A stretch of DNA of 43,712 bases from an uncultured Paludibacter sp. (lineage in GTDB: Bacteria; Bacteroidota; Bacteroidia; Bacteroidales; Paludibacteraceae), in NCBI GenBank assembly GCA_937927845.1, contig CALFXE010000070.1:1-43712 (forward strand), written 5' to 3'. The position numbers and the translations under genes were made by a program. Positions within the stretch are counted from its first letter, which is position 1. Every line of letters starts with the position of its first letter. The notes under the pieces were generated by a model. The model was not told where the DNA came from, searched no databases, and worked only from the letters and a program-made list of their open reading frames with translations. This document shows positions 1 through 7,246 of this stretch, in pieces.

Positions 1-121
1 TAAAAAAGAATAGTGTCACAGAGTATCACAGAGGAAACACAGAGTAACACTGTGTAACATTGTGAAATACATTGTGAAACACTGTGTAACTAAAAAAGAA
101 TAGTGTCACAGATTGACACCA
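1..121. repeat. Low-complexity repeat block downstream of serS
   Basis: This gene-free stretch is built from degenerate copies of a short word of the type ACACTGTGTAAC / ACATTGTGAAAT. It also carries an exact 22-bp direct repeat: bases 1-22 recur at 91-112. It abuts the serS stop codon. Its style resembles the other start-codon-adjacent repeats in the window. If a minus-strand gene begins just left of the window, this block would lie upstream of that gene, but this cannot be seen. No terminator hairpin for serS is visible. Confidence 0.75.
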
Positions 122-1390
122 TCAAATAAACTCAAATCCTGTATATTCAACTAAAGCTTTTGGGATTTTAATTCCTTCAGGAGTTTGGTTGTTTTCTAAG
201 ATAGCAGCAACTATACGAGGTAAAGCTAAAGCACTGCCATTTAAGGTATGGCATAACTGTGTTTTCTTGTCGCCACCTTTAAATCTACATTTTAAGCGAT
301 TAGCCTGATAGTTTTCGAAATTTGAAACAGAACTGACTTCGAGCCAACGTTTCTGTGCAGCCGACCATACTTCGAAATCGAATGTCAAAGCAGAAGTGAA
401 ACTCATATCACCACCGCAAAGGCGTAAAATCCTCCATGGTAATTCGAGCTTTTCAACTAATGTCTGCACATAATTCACCATATCAGTAAGAGATTCGTAA
501 GATTTGTCAGGATGCTGAATTTGAACAATCTCCACCTTATCAAATTGGTGCAAGCGATTTAAACCACGTACATCCTTTCCATAAGAACCGGCTTCACGGC
601 GAAAACAAGCAGAATAAGCAGTATTTTTAATTGGAAGTTCGTTCTCATTTAAAATTACATCTCTGTATATATTCGTAACAGGCACTTCGGCTGTTGGAAT
701 CAGATATAAATCATCTAAAGGTGCATGATACATTTGTCCTTCTTTATCAGGTAATTGTCCTGTTCCATATCCCGAAGCCGCATTGACAACATAAGGAGGC
801 TGCACCTCAAGATAACCTGCATCTCTTGCATTATCTAAGAAGAAATTAATCAATGCACGTTGTAGGCGTGCACCCTTACCTTTATATACAGGAAAACCTG
901 CACCGGTAATTTTAACTCCTAATTCAAAGTCGATTAAGTCATATTTTTTTGCTAAATCCCAATGAGGTAAGGCATCTTCAGGTAGATTTGGTATAACACC
1001 ACCTGAACGTTCTACAACATTATCATCTGCACCTTTACCTTCAGGCACAGATTCGTGCGGTAAATTTGGGACTTGAACCAACAAATCATTTAACTCTTGT
1101 TCGATTATTGTTTGTTTTTCGGTAAGCTCTTTTATAGTTTCCTTCAGAGTAGTAGTTTGAGCTTTAGCATTATTTGCCTCAGAAGTTTTACCCTGTTGAT
1201 AAAGTATGCCTATTTCTTTTGATAAAGCATTAGACTGAGATAAAGCGCTATCAGCAGCTGTTTGAGTTTGTTTCCTTTCTGTATCAAGTTCGATAATCTT
1301 GTGTATTAAGTCATCTGCCTTAAAATGTTTTTTAGCTAATCTGCTGATTACCTCAGTGGTATTGTCTGTTATATATTTAAGTGTAAGCAT
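122..1390 (-). CDS. serS: Seryl-tRNA synthetase
   Basis: Class II aminoacyl-tRNA synthetase (422 aa, normal length) that charges tRNA-Ser (and tRNA-Sec where present) in the cytoplasm. The first ~105 residues are a Q/E/K-rich coiled-coil arm that binds the long variable arm of the tRNA. The catalytic domain follows, with class II motif 2 around FRREAGSYGKDVRG (residues 263-276) and motif 3 near the C-terminus as LNGSALALPRIVAA. The ATG at 1390 is the natural start because the family begins with an M-L-x-L-K/R-x-I pattern. A tandem 'gtttaat' repeat and the L27 terminator lie just upstream. No clear -7 box was found, so its own promoter is uncertain. Confidence 0.98.
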   Translation of the reverse strand: MLTLKYITDNTTEVISRLAKKHFKADDLIHKIIELDTERKQTQTAADSALSQSNALSKEIGILYQQGKTSEANNAKAQTTTLKETIKELTEKQTIIEQELNDLLVQVPNLPHESVPEGKGADDNVVERSGGVIPNLPEDALPHWDLAKKYDLIDFELGVKITGAGFPVYKGKGARLQRALINFFLDNARDAGYLEVQPPYVVNAASGYGTGQLPDKEGQMYHAPLDDLYLIPTAEVPVTNIYRDVILNENELPIKNTAYSACFRREAGSYGKDVRGLNRLHQFDKVEIVQIQHPDKSYESLTDMVNYVQTLVEKLELPWRILRLCGGDMSFTSALTFDFEVWSAAQKRWLEVSSVSNFENYQANRLKCRFKGGDKKTQLCHTLNGSALALPRIVAAILENNQTPEGIKIPKALVEYTGFEFI

Positions 1391-1401
1391 ATTTTCTTAG
1401 A

Positions 1402-1457
1402 GTGTTTAATGTTTAATGTTTAATGTTTAGTGTTTAGTTTAATGGAGAATGTTTAAT
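1402..1457 (-). repeat. Tandem heptamer repeat upstream of serS
   Basis: The word GTTTAAT (plus strand; ATTAAAC in the serS sense) is repeated about seven times with slight variants, starting about 12 nt upstream of the serS ATG and running to the rpmA terminator. It differs in sequence from the modular repeats at 4709, 6242, 20948, 38501 and 41523 but has the same position relative to a start codon. Function unknown. Confidence 0.8.
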
Positions 1458-1462
1458 TAAAA

Positions 1463-1504
1463 AATCTCCCGCAATTTTACTCTACGGTAAAACAACAGGA
1501 GATT
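1463..1504 (-). terminator. Rho-independent terminator of rplU-rpmA
   Basis: On the minus strand an outer stem (AATCTCC with GGGAGATT) encloses an inner stem (TTTTAC with GTAAAA) and is followed by a run of six Ts. It lies 30 nt past the rpmA stop codon, as expected for the end of the L21-L27 transcript. Confidence 0.8.
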
Positions 1505-1534
1505 CCTTGTATTTTTAGACTGTATTCTGAAAAA

Positions 1535-1798
1535 TCAATTAGCTTCGACAGCTCTTACAGAAACATAAGATCTATTGTTTTTTCTTTTTCTGAATTCAAC
1601 TATACCATCAACCAAGGCAAACAAAGTATGGTCTTTTCCTAAGCCCATATTTTCTCCCGGATGATGAACTGTTCCTCTTTGACGAACAACGATATTGCCT
1701 GCTTTAGCAAACTGACCACCGTATACTTTAACTCCAAGTCGCTTACTTTCCGATTCACGACCGTTTTTCGAGCTACCTACTCCTTTTTTATGTGCCAT
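1535..1798 (-). CDS. rpmA: 50S ribosomal protein L27
   Basis: Large-subunit ribosomal protein (87 aa) whose N-terminus reaches toward the peptidyl transferase centre. It shows the family signature: MAHKKGVGSSKNGRES at the start, then GQFAKAGNIVVRQRGT and HHPGENMGLGKDHTLFA. It starts directly with MAHKK and has no cleavable N-terminal extension of the Firmicutes type. It follows rplU by 25 nt on the same strand, the usual L21-L27 operon, and ends in a hairpin terminator. Confidence 0.99.
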   Translation of the reverse strand: MAHKKGVGSSKNGRESESKRLGVKVYGGQFAKAGNIVVRQRGTVHHPGENMGLGKDHTLFALVDGIVEFRKRKNNRSYVSVRAVEAN

Positions 1799-1823
1799 TT
1801 TCTTTTAATTTTTAATCGGTTAA

Positions 1824-2138
1824 TTAAGCTACAATTTCTTTAATTCTCAATTCTGTAAAGTCTTGACGATGACCGTTACGTTTGCGATAGCCTTTACGAC
1901 GTTTTTTGTGGAATATAATCACTTTTTCTCCACGAACATGATCTAATACTTCACAAACAACTTTTGCTCCTTCTACAACCGGTGCACCAACGGTTACTTC
2001 ACCATTGTTGTCGATAAGCAAAACCTTGTCAAACTCTACTACAGAAGCTACTTCTGCTTCATTCATTCTGTGAACAAACAGTTTTTTACCGGCTTCTACC
2101 TTAAACTGTTGTCCTAAAATCTCTACAATTGCGTACAT
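1824..2138 (-). CDS. rplU: 50S ribosomal protein L21
   Basis: Large-subunit protein (104 aa, usual length) that binds 23S rRNA. The N-terminal MYAIVEILGQQFKVEAGKKL and C-terminal KKRRKGYRKRNGHRQDFTELRI match the L21 family, including the basic RNA-binding segment. It is the first gene of the rplU-rpmA operon. A strong promoter (2220-2251) gives a leader of about 75 nt. Confidence 0.99.
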   Translation of the reverse strand: MYAIVEILGQQFKVEAGKKLFVHRMNEAEVASVVEFDKVLLIDNNGEVTVGAPVVEGAKVVCEVLDHVRGEKVIIFHKKRRKGYRKRNGHRQDFTELRIKEIVA

Positions 2139-2251
2139 TTATTATATGTATTTATTATTACATCGGTAAGGTGAGATGCTTTCGCAGCACTTCTTATATA
2201 CCCTATTCGAAACGGTTGGCAAAGATAATATTATTTTTTTGATTACACAAA
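2139..2251 (-). promoter_or_regulatory. rplU promoter and 5' leader
   Basis: On the minus strand a -7 box TATCTTTG (2220-2227) and a -33 box TTTG (2248-2251) are separated by 20 nt, a consensus Bacteroidota sigma-ABfr promoter. The ~75-nt leader contains a GC-richer patch at about 2165-2193 that can fold into a small hairpin (TGCT/AGCA around a GCGAA loop). This might be an L21 autoregulatory site, but that is inference. The rest of the gap up to 2454 is AT-rich with nothing recognisable. Confidence 0.75.
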
Positions 2252-2454
2252 GGAACTTTTAAAATTGTTTTTTACGCAGATTACATCACTCATAAGAGAT
2301 AGTTTTGATTTGATTAATAATGCATAAAATCTATTTTAAGTATAAACAATTTATTCCGGGTCTTGTTTTATATGAAAACTTGAACTTGTGTTGCTGACAA
2401 TGTTACAGAGATGAATGTTCAAAACTAACCAAACAATTAAATTGATTTCAAATT

Positions 2455-3054
2455 ATGGATATATACAATGAGGTTGAAGACCAAAAAAGAGATATTTCAC
2501 AGTACCAAGATAGATATATAATAAAAATTGCCAACCAAAGTGATTTTAAGTACTTACCAGATATAATCGACGAAATAAATCGTTCTGCAAAGGAGAGAGA
2601 AACAGGCATAGTTGATAGAACTGTCGGATATCTTAAAAGAAAAATAAATGAGGGATTTGCTGTTATTATAATTGATAAGAACAATAACGAATGGGTAGCA
2701 TTTTCAAGTCTTGAAGTTTGGTTTCATGATAGATATGTTTCAAACACAGCTCTAATAGTGAGACCTAAGTATCGTGGAAATGGCTTACTTAAAATCCTTA
2801 AAACGAGGATAGTTCAATTAGCTAAAGAGTTATTTCCTAATGCAACACTATTCAGTCTTACTGCAAGTCCTGCAATCTTAAAAGCCAATCTTCAGCTTGG
2901 ATACACGGAAGTTCCATTCGATTACTTCAGAAATGATGAACTTTTTATTGAAGGTAATGAAAGTGAAGTAGATTATTTTCAGCTTATGAACAAAGGGTTC
3001 AATGCTGAAGGCAAATATGTAGCAATGATATTAGATCTCAAAACGATTGCCTGA
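2455..3054 (+). CDS. GNAT-family N-acetyltransferase
   Basis: A 199-aa protein with the acetyl-CoA-binding core of the GNAT fold: the strand-loop-helix motif LIVRPKYRGNGLLKIL (about residues 101-116), containing the R-x-x-G-x-G/A-type pyrophosphate loop in variant form (RGNGL). It is followed by a helix and an L-x-A-x-x-A-x-L-K-A-N-x-x-L-G-Y pattern typical of the C-terminal half. The substrate cannot be told. It stands alone, convergent with the MscS gene, with no clear -7 box. It starts at an ATG after an AT-rich gap. Confidence 0.8.
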   Translation: MDIYNEVEDQKRDISQYQDRYIIKIANQSDFKYLPDIIDEINRSAKERETGIVDRTVGYLKRKINEGFAVIIIDKNNNEWVAFSSLEVWFHDRYVSNTALIVRPKYRGNGLLKILKTRIVQLAKELFPNATLFSLTASPAILKANLQLGYTEVPFDYFRNDELFIEGNESEVDYFQLMNKGFNAEGKYVAMILDLKTIA

Positions 3055-3097
3055 AAACATCAAATTTGTATAATAAATAATCAATAATTAAAAATCC

Positions 3098-4708
3098 TTA
3101 CTTAGAAGGCGTATTATCTGAGATTTCATTTATCGACATTGTACTCAAATGTCCATCTCTTTGTACCAAATAATGTGGTGACATAATTTCTATTCCTCTT
3201 TCTGCACATACATCTTGGATGTTCTGATATACATCATTATAAATTGGTGCGAAAGCGTTAGTTTCATTGGTATAAACATTAAGCTGATATTCTACATTAA
3301 AATCGTTTAATGCAGTCTGCAAGACAAAATGCTTTTTCTCTTTATCTAACTGCTCGGTTCTTTTTGCTGCCTCCAAAAGAGCTTCGTGAACATTGCGCCA
3401 AGGTACATTATAACTTATTGTTACCATAGCACTTAGAATCAAACCTTCTGTTTGTGCCAGTGATGAATAATTTGTAGTGTTACCCGATAAAATTGCAGAA
3501 TTTGGTATGGTTATATTTTCATTATTCGATGTACGTAATCTGGTGACTAACATGGTTTTTTCTACCACATTACCTACAACATCTCCAATTTTAATTCTAT
3601 CACCAATTTTAAACGGTCGCATATAAGTAATTACCAATCCCGCCACCATATTTGATATAGCACTTGACGATCCTAAGGAAACAAGCAGTCCTAAAAACAC
3701 AGATACTCCTTGAAACACTCTTGAATCAGAGCCGGGCAGATAAGGGAAAATTAGCACAAACATAAAAGCATATAACAGAAATCGAACTATGCTAAATGTA
3801 GGTACTGCCCAATCTCTATGAAATCCGGATATTTTTAATTTTCCAACTTCAATCTCATTAAATATGTATCTTATAAAACGTATTAGATATTTAAAAACAA
3901 AATAGATAACGATTATTGCAAACAAATTAGGCAGATAATGCCACACAGATGTTATAATCTTTTTAAAAGGATCCCATATCACGTCAAATAACGCTGTTGC
4001 CCATCCTCTTGAAAAAGGGAAGATACTGAAAATCAATGGTAGCAGTAAATATATCAAAATGATAATAGCAGCCCATTGCAAGATATTAAGAAACCATAGT
4101 GCAACCTTTAATTCCTGATTAGCAGTGATAAACGTATAATCTTTGTAAGACAAGTTTCTCAACCACTTATCTTTATTAGCTATCACTTTATTTTCAAGAT
4201 AACGATGTCCTAACCTCAACAAATAAATCATCAGCCATATCGCAGACAGAACCAATAATACGAGTCCAATTCTCACTAATATAGTTAGCAAACTCCTGTC
4301 TTTCTTTGCCTTAACAAAAGAAGACACAATAAGCGATTTATAATTTTCTGCAAGCTGTTCCACACTCATATTTTTCGATATAGTGTCATGTTCGTGAACA
4401 GTCATGATAAAAGTCTCATCACACATCAAATCGACGGTATTCTCATTTTGAGAAAGAATTATTTGAATCGAGTCATTATCATCAAACACTCTTTCTATTC
4501 TTGCTGAAATATACTTTGCCCTTTCTTCGGCTGTCAAAGTACCAAGTTTAGTATCAACATAAAACAAGGTGTCATTAAATAGCTTCACAGGGAAAGCGTC
4601 ACTAAGCTGAGATTCCTCCTTGGCAAGATTTTGTTTATTACTTTGAGAATAAACAATATTTAGAAGATTAAAGCTTACAAGCAAGACTATAAATAAATAT
4701 CGTTTCAT
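3098..4708 (-). CDS. Mechanosensitive ion channel, MscS family
   Basis: A 536-aa inner-membrane channel protein, longer than E. coli MscS (~286 aa). It opens with a signal peptide ending near residue 22 (MKRYLFIVLLVSFNLLNIVYSQ) and a ~110-residue periplasmic segment. Several transmembrane helices follow, from about residue 145 onward. The MscS core contains the glycine/alanine-rich pore helix (LGLLVSLGSSSAISNMVAGL) and the beta domain YMRPFKIGDRIKIGDVVGNV, then ...TIPNSAILSGNTTNYS. Family members release solutes on hypo-osmotic shock. It is downstream of trpA but has its own promoter (4848-4878) and a repeat-filled 5' untranslated region. Confidence 0.93.
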   Translation of the reverse strand: MKRYLFIVLLVSFNLLNIVYSQSNKQNLAKEESQLSDAFPVKLFNDTLFYVDTKLGTLTAEERAKYISARIERVFDDNDSIQIILSQNENTVDLMCDETFIMTVHEHDTISKNMSVEQLAENYKSLIVSSFVKAKKDRSLLTILVRIGLVLLVLSAIWLMIYLLRLGHRYLENKVIANKDKWLRNLSYKDYTFITANQELKVALWFLNILQWAAIIILIYLLLPLIFSIFPFSRGWATALFDVIWDPFKKIITSVWHYLPNLFAIIVIYFVFKYLIRFIRYIFNEIEVGKLKISGFHRDWAVPTFSIVRFLLYAFMFVLIFPYLPGSDSRVFQGVSVFLGLLVSLGSSSAISNMVAGLVITYMRPFKIGDRIKIGDVVGNVVEKTMLVTRLRTSNNENITIPNSAILSGNTTNYSSLAQTEGLILSAMVTISYNVPWRNVHEALLEAAKRTEQLDKEKKHFVLQTALNDFNVEYQLNVYTNETNAFAPIYNDVYQNIQDVCAERGIEIMSPHYLVQRDGHLSTMSINEISDNTPSK

Positions 4709-4840
4709 ACGTAAATAATGTGTTAATGTGCCAATGTGATAATGTGTAAATATTGTCTATGGTCTATGGTCTATTGTCTATTGTCTATACTCCAAACTAT
4801 TGACCATTGACTATTGACTATTGACCAATCACCATTTTAA
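4709..4840 (-). repeat. Modular start-codon-proximal repeat (MscS copy)
   Basis: Read toward the MscS gene, the element holds a block of TGATTGGT / GTCAATAG words, a single GGAGTATAG, then tandem ACAATAG / ACCATAG heptamers (4757-4792). It ends with nonamers of the CACATTAxC type, ending 2-3 nt before the ATG. It occupies the whole stretch between the predicted transcription start and the start codon, so it would be the 5' untranslated region. It shares word order and orientation with the elements at 6242, 20948, 38501 and 41523. Confidence 0.85.
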
Positions 4841-4847
4841 TGCCTTG

Positions 4848-4878
4848 CAAATATAATTATTTATTCAGATTTTCCAAG
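4848..4878 (-). promoter_or_regulatory. Promoter of the MscS gene
   Basis: Minus-strand -7 box TATATTTG (4848-4855) with a CTTG -33-like box (4875-4878) 19 nt upstream. The -7 box touches the trpA stop codon, so the -33 box lies inside the 3' end of trpA. It separates the MscS gene from the trp operon transcriptionally. Confidence 0.65.
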
Positions 4879-5627
4879 AGTTTCTCAACGGCTATGTTAA
4901 CATTATTAGTTTCGTTTAAAATTTTGATAAATGCAGAGCCGATAATTGCGCCTGATGCATAATGATTTACGGTGGTTAAAGTAGCTTTATTGGATATACC
5001 AAAACCAACTAATCGAGGGTTTACAAGATTCATTGAATTTATACGCTCAAAATACGTAATTCGATCATCGAATGATTGTTTAGTTCCTGTAACAGCCGCA
5101 GACGATACCATATAGATAAAGCCATCAGTATTTTGGTCAATTTGCCTGATTCGTTCATCTGAAGTCTCAGGTGTAATTAAAAAAATAAATTTAAGCTTAT
5201 ATTTATCTGCAATTGCTTTATACTCATTAAGATAATCATACATTGGCAAATCCGGAATAATCATACCATCAATTCCTACACGGTTACATTCTGAACAAAA
5301 ATGCTCAAATCCAAATTGCAATACCGGGTTTAAATACCCCATCATCACTAAAGGAATATGGATTTGCGGACGGATATTGTCAAGCTGTGAAAACAACTTC
5401 CTAATACTCATCCCATTTTGCAAAGCTTTGTGATTTGACTGTTGAATAACAGGTCCGTCGGCAATAGGATCTGAAAAAGGAATACCTATTTCGACTAAAT
5501 CGACTCCATGCGATTGTAAAACTTGCAGTATATCAACAGTATCGTCAAACTTAGGAAAGCCTGCGGTAAAATATACTGACAAAATATTGTTGTTCTTTTT
5601 AGCAAATAACTCATTGATTCTGTTCAT
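4857..5627 (-). CDS. trpA: Tryptophan synthase alpha subunit
   Basis: Converts indole-3-glycerol phosphate to indole and glyceraldehyde 3-phosphate, and passes indole to TrpB in the alpha2-beta2 complex. It is 256 aa, a TIM barrel of normal length. The catalytic Glu is E46 in VEIGIPFSDP and the catalytic Asp is D57 in PIADGPV. The phosphate-binding C-terminal loop is seen in LVGFGISNKA and GAIIGSAF. It is the last gene of the trp operon and overlaps the end of trpF by 4 nt, suggesting translational coupling. Confidence 0.98.
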   Translation of the reverse strand: MNRINELFAKKNNNILSVYFTAGFPKFDDTVDILQVLQSHGVDLVEIGIPFSDPIADGPVIQQSNHKALQNGMSIRKLFSQLDNIRPQIHIPLVMMGYLNPVLQFGFEHFCSECNRVGIDGMIIPDLPMYDYLNEYKAIADKYKLKFIFLITPETSDERIRQIDQNTDGFIYMVSSAAVTGTKQSFDDRITYFERINSMNLVNPRLVGFGISNKATLTTVNHYASGAIIGSAFIKILNETNNVNIAVEKLLENLNK

Positions 5628-6241
5628 AATATCTGTTTTATGAATTTTTGTAATTTATTGTAATCCTTAATACCTGTAGAAAGTTCAAATTTACTGTTTA
5701 AATCTATACCTATCAATTTTGGGTGATTAAATTGTTTAATATTATCTATATCATCTATATCAAGACCTCCACTCAAAAAGAAAGGCGTTTCTAATTTATA
5801 TTCCTTTAGCACCGACCAGTCGAATTTCTCTCCGGAACCACCATAAAGTTTTGTTTTAGTGTCGAATAAAAAATAATCTATATATGACGAATAAGCATCT
5901 ATCTCTTTAAAATCTTCCTGAGAATAAATCTGTATTGCTTTTATCACTATCAATCCCCTTGCCTTCAAAGTATTGCATAACGAAGGCAACTCATTACCAT
6001 GTAATTGAACAGCCTGTAAATCGTACATTTTTACCTTTTGCATGATTTCCTGCTCATTTGCATTAACAAAAACTCCTGTTTTCTTGACCTTAGAATCGAA
6101 TTGAATTTCTGAAAAGTCATGCAAATAGTTAACAAAACGAGGCGATTTTTCATAAAATATAAACCCTATGAAATCAGGCTTTAAAGACAAAATTTGAATA
6201 ATATTATCTTTATCACGCATGCCGCATATCTTTATTTTCAT
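5624..6241 (-). CDS. trpF: Phosphoribosylanthranilate isomerase
   Basis: Catalyses the Amadori rearrangement of N-(5'-phosphoribosyl)anthranilate to CdRP in tryptophan synthesis. It is 205 aa, a single TIM barrel, not fused to TrpC. KICGMRD at the N-terminus gives the catalytic Cys6. The catalytic Asp lies in FLFDTKTKLYGGSGEKFDW and the phosphate site in FFLSGGLDIDDI. It is separated from trpC by 127 nt filled with a repeat element, although the other junctions of the operon are tight, and it overlaps trpA by 4 nt. Confidence 0.97.
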   Translation of the reverse strand: MKIKICGMRDKDNIIQILSLKPDFIGFIFYEKSPRFVNYLHDFSEIQFDSKVKKTGVFVNANEQEIMQKVKMYDLQAVQLHGNELPSLCNTLKARGLIVIKAIQIYSQEDFKEIDAYSSYIDYFLFDTKTKLYGGSGEKFDWSVLKEYKLETPFFLSGGLDIDDIDNIKQFNHPKLIGIDLNSKFELSTGIKDYNKLQKFIKQIL

Positions 6242-6368
6242 ATGTAAATTAAATAATGTGCTAATTTGCTAATATGTAAATGTGGTCTATAGTCTATAGT
6301 CTCCACTCCATACTCCATACTCCATACTCCATACTCTATACTCCATACTCCATACTCCATACTAATCC
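6242..6368 (-). repeat. Modular start-codon-proximal repeat inside the trp operon
   Basis: Read toward trpF: about eight GGAGTAT heptamers, one of them a variant (6302-6362), then two ACTATAG heptamers, then CACATT / CATATTAGC nonamers that run up to the trpF ATG. It fills all the DNA between the trpC stop and the trpF start, and no -7 box is seen in it. The heptamer block is C-rich on the plus strand (TCCATAC) and G-rich in the message. Confidence 0.92.
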
Positions 6369-7142
6369 TTACAATCCTCTTATAAAATTTCCAAGAGCAT
6401 CAGCAGGATTTGCCTCTTTCATAAAGTTTTCACCCATTAGAAAGCCTTTGAATCCATATTCTCGCAATTTCAATACAGTATCGACAGAAGAAATACCACT
6501 TTCACTGATTTTTACGAATTGCTGTGGTATGTAATTCGACAATTCTATTGAAATATTTACATCAACCTCAAATGTTTTCAGGTTTCTGTTATTTACACCA
6601 ACAATATCTATATAATCATTCAAATGCGATAATTCGTCTTGATTATGTACTTCCAACAGCACCTCCAAAGATAATTCTTTTGCTTTTTTGGCAAACAGAA
6701 GTGTTTGTTCTTTTGTCAGAGCTGCTGCAATGAGAAGAATAACATCTGCACCAATTGCCTTAGATTCATAAATCTGATACTCATCTACAATAAAATCTTT
6801 ACGCAGGATAGGGATATTAATATATTCACGAGCAGATATTAAGTCTTCATCACATCCGCCAAAATACTTATTATCAGTCAATATCGAAATACCGGAAGCA
6901 CCATTACTTGAATAGCCTTGAGTAACTTCAATTACTTTAGCAGATTCATTAATCCATCCTTTGGAAGGTGATTTCTTTTTAAATTCTGAAATAATTCCTG
7001 ACTGAGAAGAGCATATATTATCTTTTAAGGATATTGTTCTTCGCATAAAATAAGGCAAACTATGTAATTCGTCAATTGATACTTGTTTTTTACGAATTGC
7101 TACCTCATCAACCTTGTCGTTTAATATTTTTGTTAGAATCAT
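6369..7142 (-). CDS. trpC: Indole-3-glycerol-phosphate synthase
   Basis: Closes the indole ring from CdRP to indole-3-glycerol phosphate. It is 257 aa, monofunctional. Typical motifs are EFKKKSPSKGWI (catalytic Lys region), ILTDNKYFGG, LRKDFIVDEYQIYESKAIGADVILLIAA, LEVHNQDEL, GVNNRNLKTFEVD and ISESGISS. The ATG at 7142 is the real start. A duplicated copy of this start (ATG at 7221) reads only 25 codons and stops 1 nt before it. Confidence 0.98.
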   Translation of the reverse strand: MILTKILNDKVDEVAIRKKQVSIDELHSLPYFMRRTISLKDNICSSQSGIISEFKKKSPSKGWINESAKVIEVTQGYSSNGASGISILTDNKYFGGCDEDLISAREYINIPILRKDFIVDEYQIYESKAIGADVILLIAAALTKEQTLLFAKKAKELSLEVLLEVHNQDELSHLNDYIDIVGVNNRNLKTFEVDVNISIELSNYIPQQFVKISESGISSVDTVLKLREYGFKGFLMGENFMKEANPADALGNFIRGL

Positions 7143-7231
7143 ATTAATATTGAATTGATACTTGTTTTTTACGAATTACTACCTCATCAACCTTGTCGTT
7201 TAATATTTTTGTTAGAATCATATTAATATTG
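7074..7231. repeat. 79-bp tandem duplication covering the trpC start
   Basis: Bases 7074-7152 are repeated head-to-tail at 7153-7231 with one mismatch that I can see (G in the first copy, A in the second, giving Ala versus Val). Each copy holds the region just upstream of trpC plus its first 23 codons. The unit is not a multiple of three, so the outer copy is out of frame with trpC. The near-identity points to a recent event. Confidence 0.95.
7144..7221 (-). pseudogene. Duplicated trpC 5' end, 25-codon open frame
   Basis: The outer copy of the 79-bp duplication begins with ATG at 7221 and reads MILTKILNDKVDEVVIRK and on to residue 25. It then hits TAA at 7144-7146, one base before the true trpC ATG. 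It carries the same translation-initiation context as trpC, so it is probably translated. It could feed terminating ribosomes into trpC (coupling) or compete with it. Both are inference. Confidence 0.8.
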
Positions 7232-7246
7232 AATTGTATAATTTCT

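Noticed and set aside
1661..1843. Plus-strand 60-codon frame over rpmA
   Set aside because: Antisense to a universal ribosomal protein gene; no supporting signal.
6300..6362. CRISPR-like array
   Set aside because: The units are contiguous 7-mers without unique spacers, so it is a simple tandem repeat.
6280..6534. An 84-codon plus-strand frame over the TCCATAC repeats
   Set aside because: Its first third is a translation of tandem heptamers (SILHTPY-type repeats) and the rest is antisense to trpC. No promoter. It is a by-product of the repeat.
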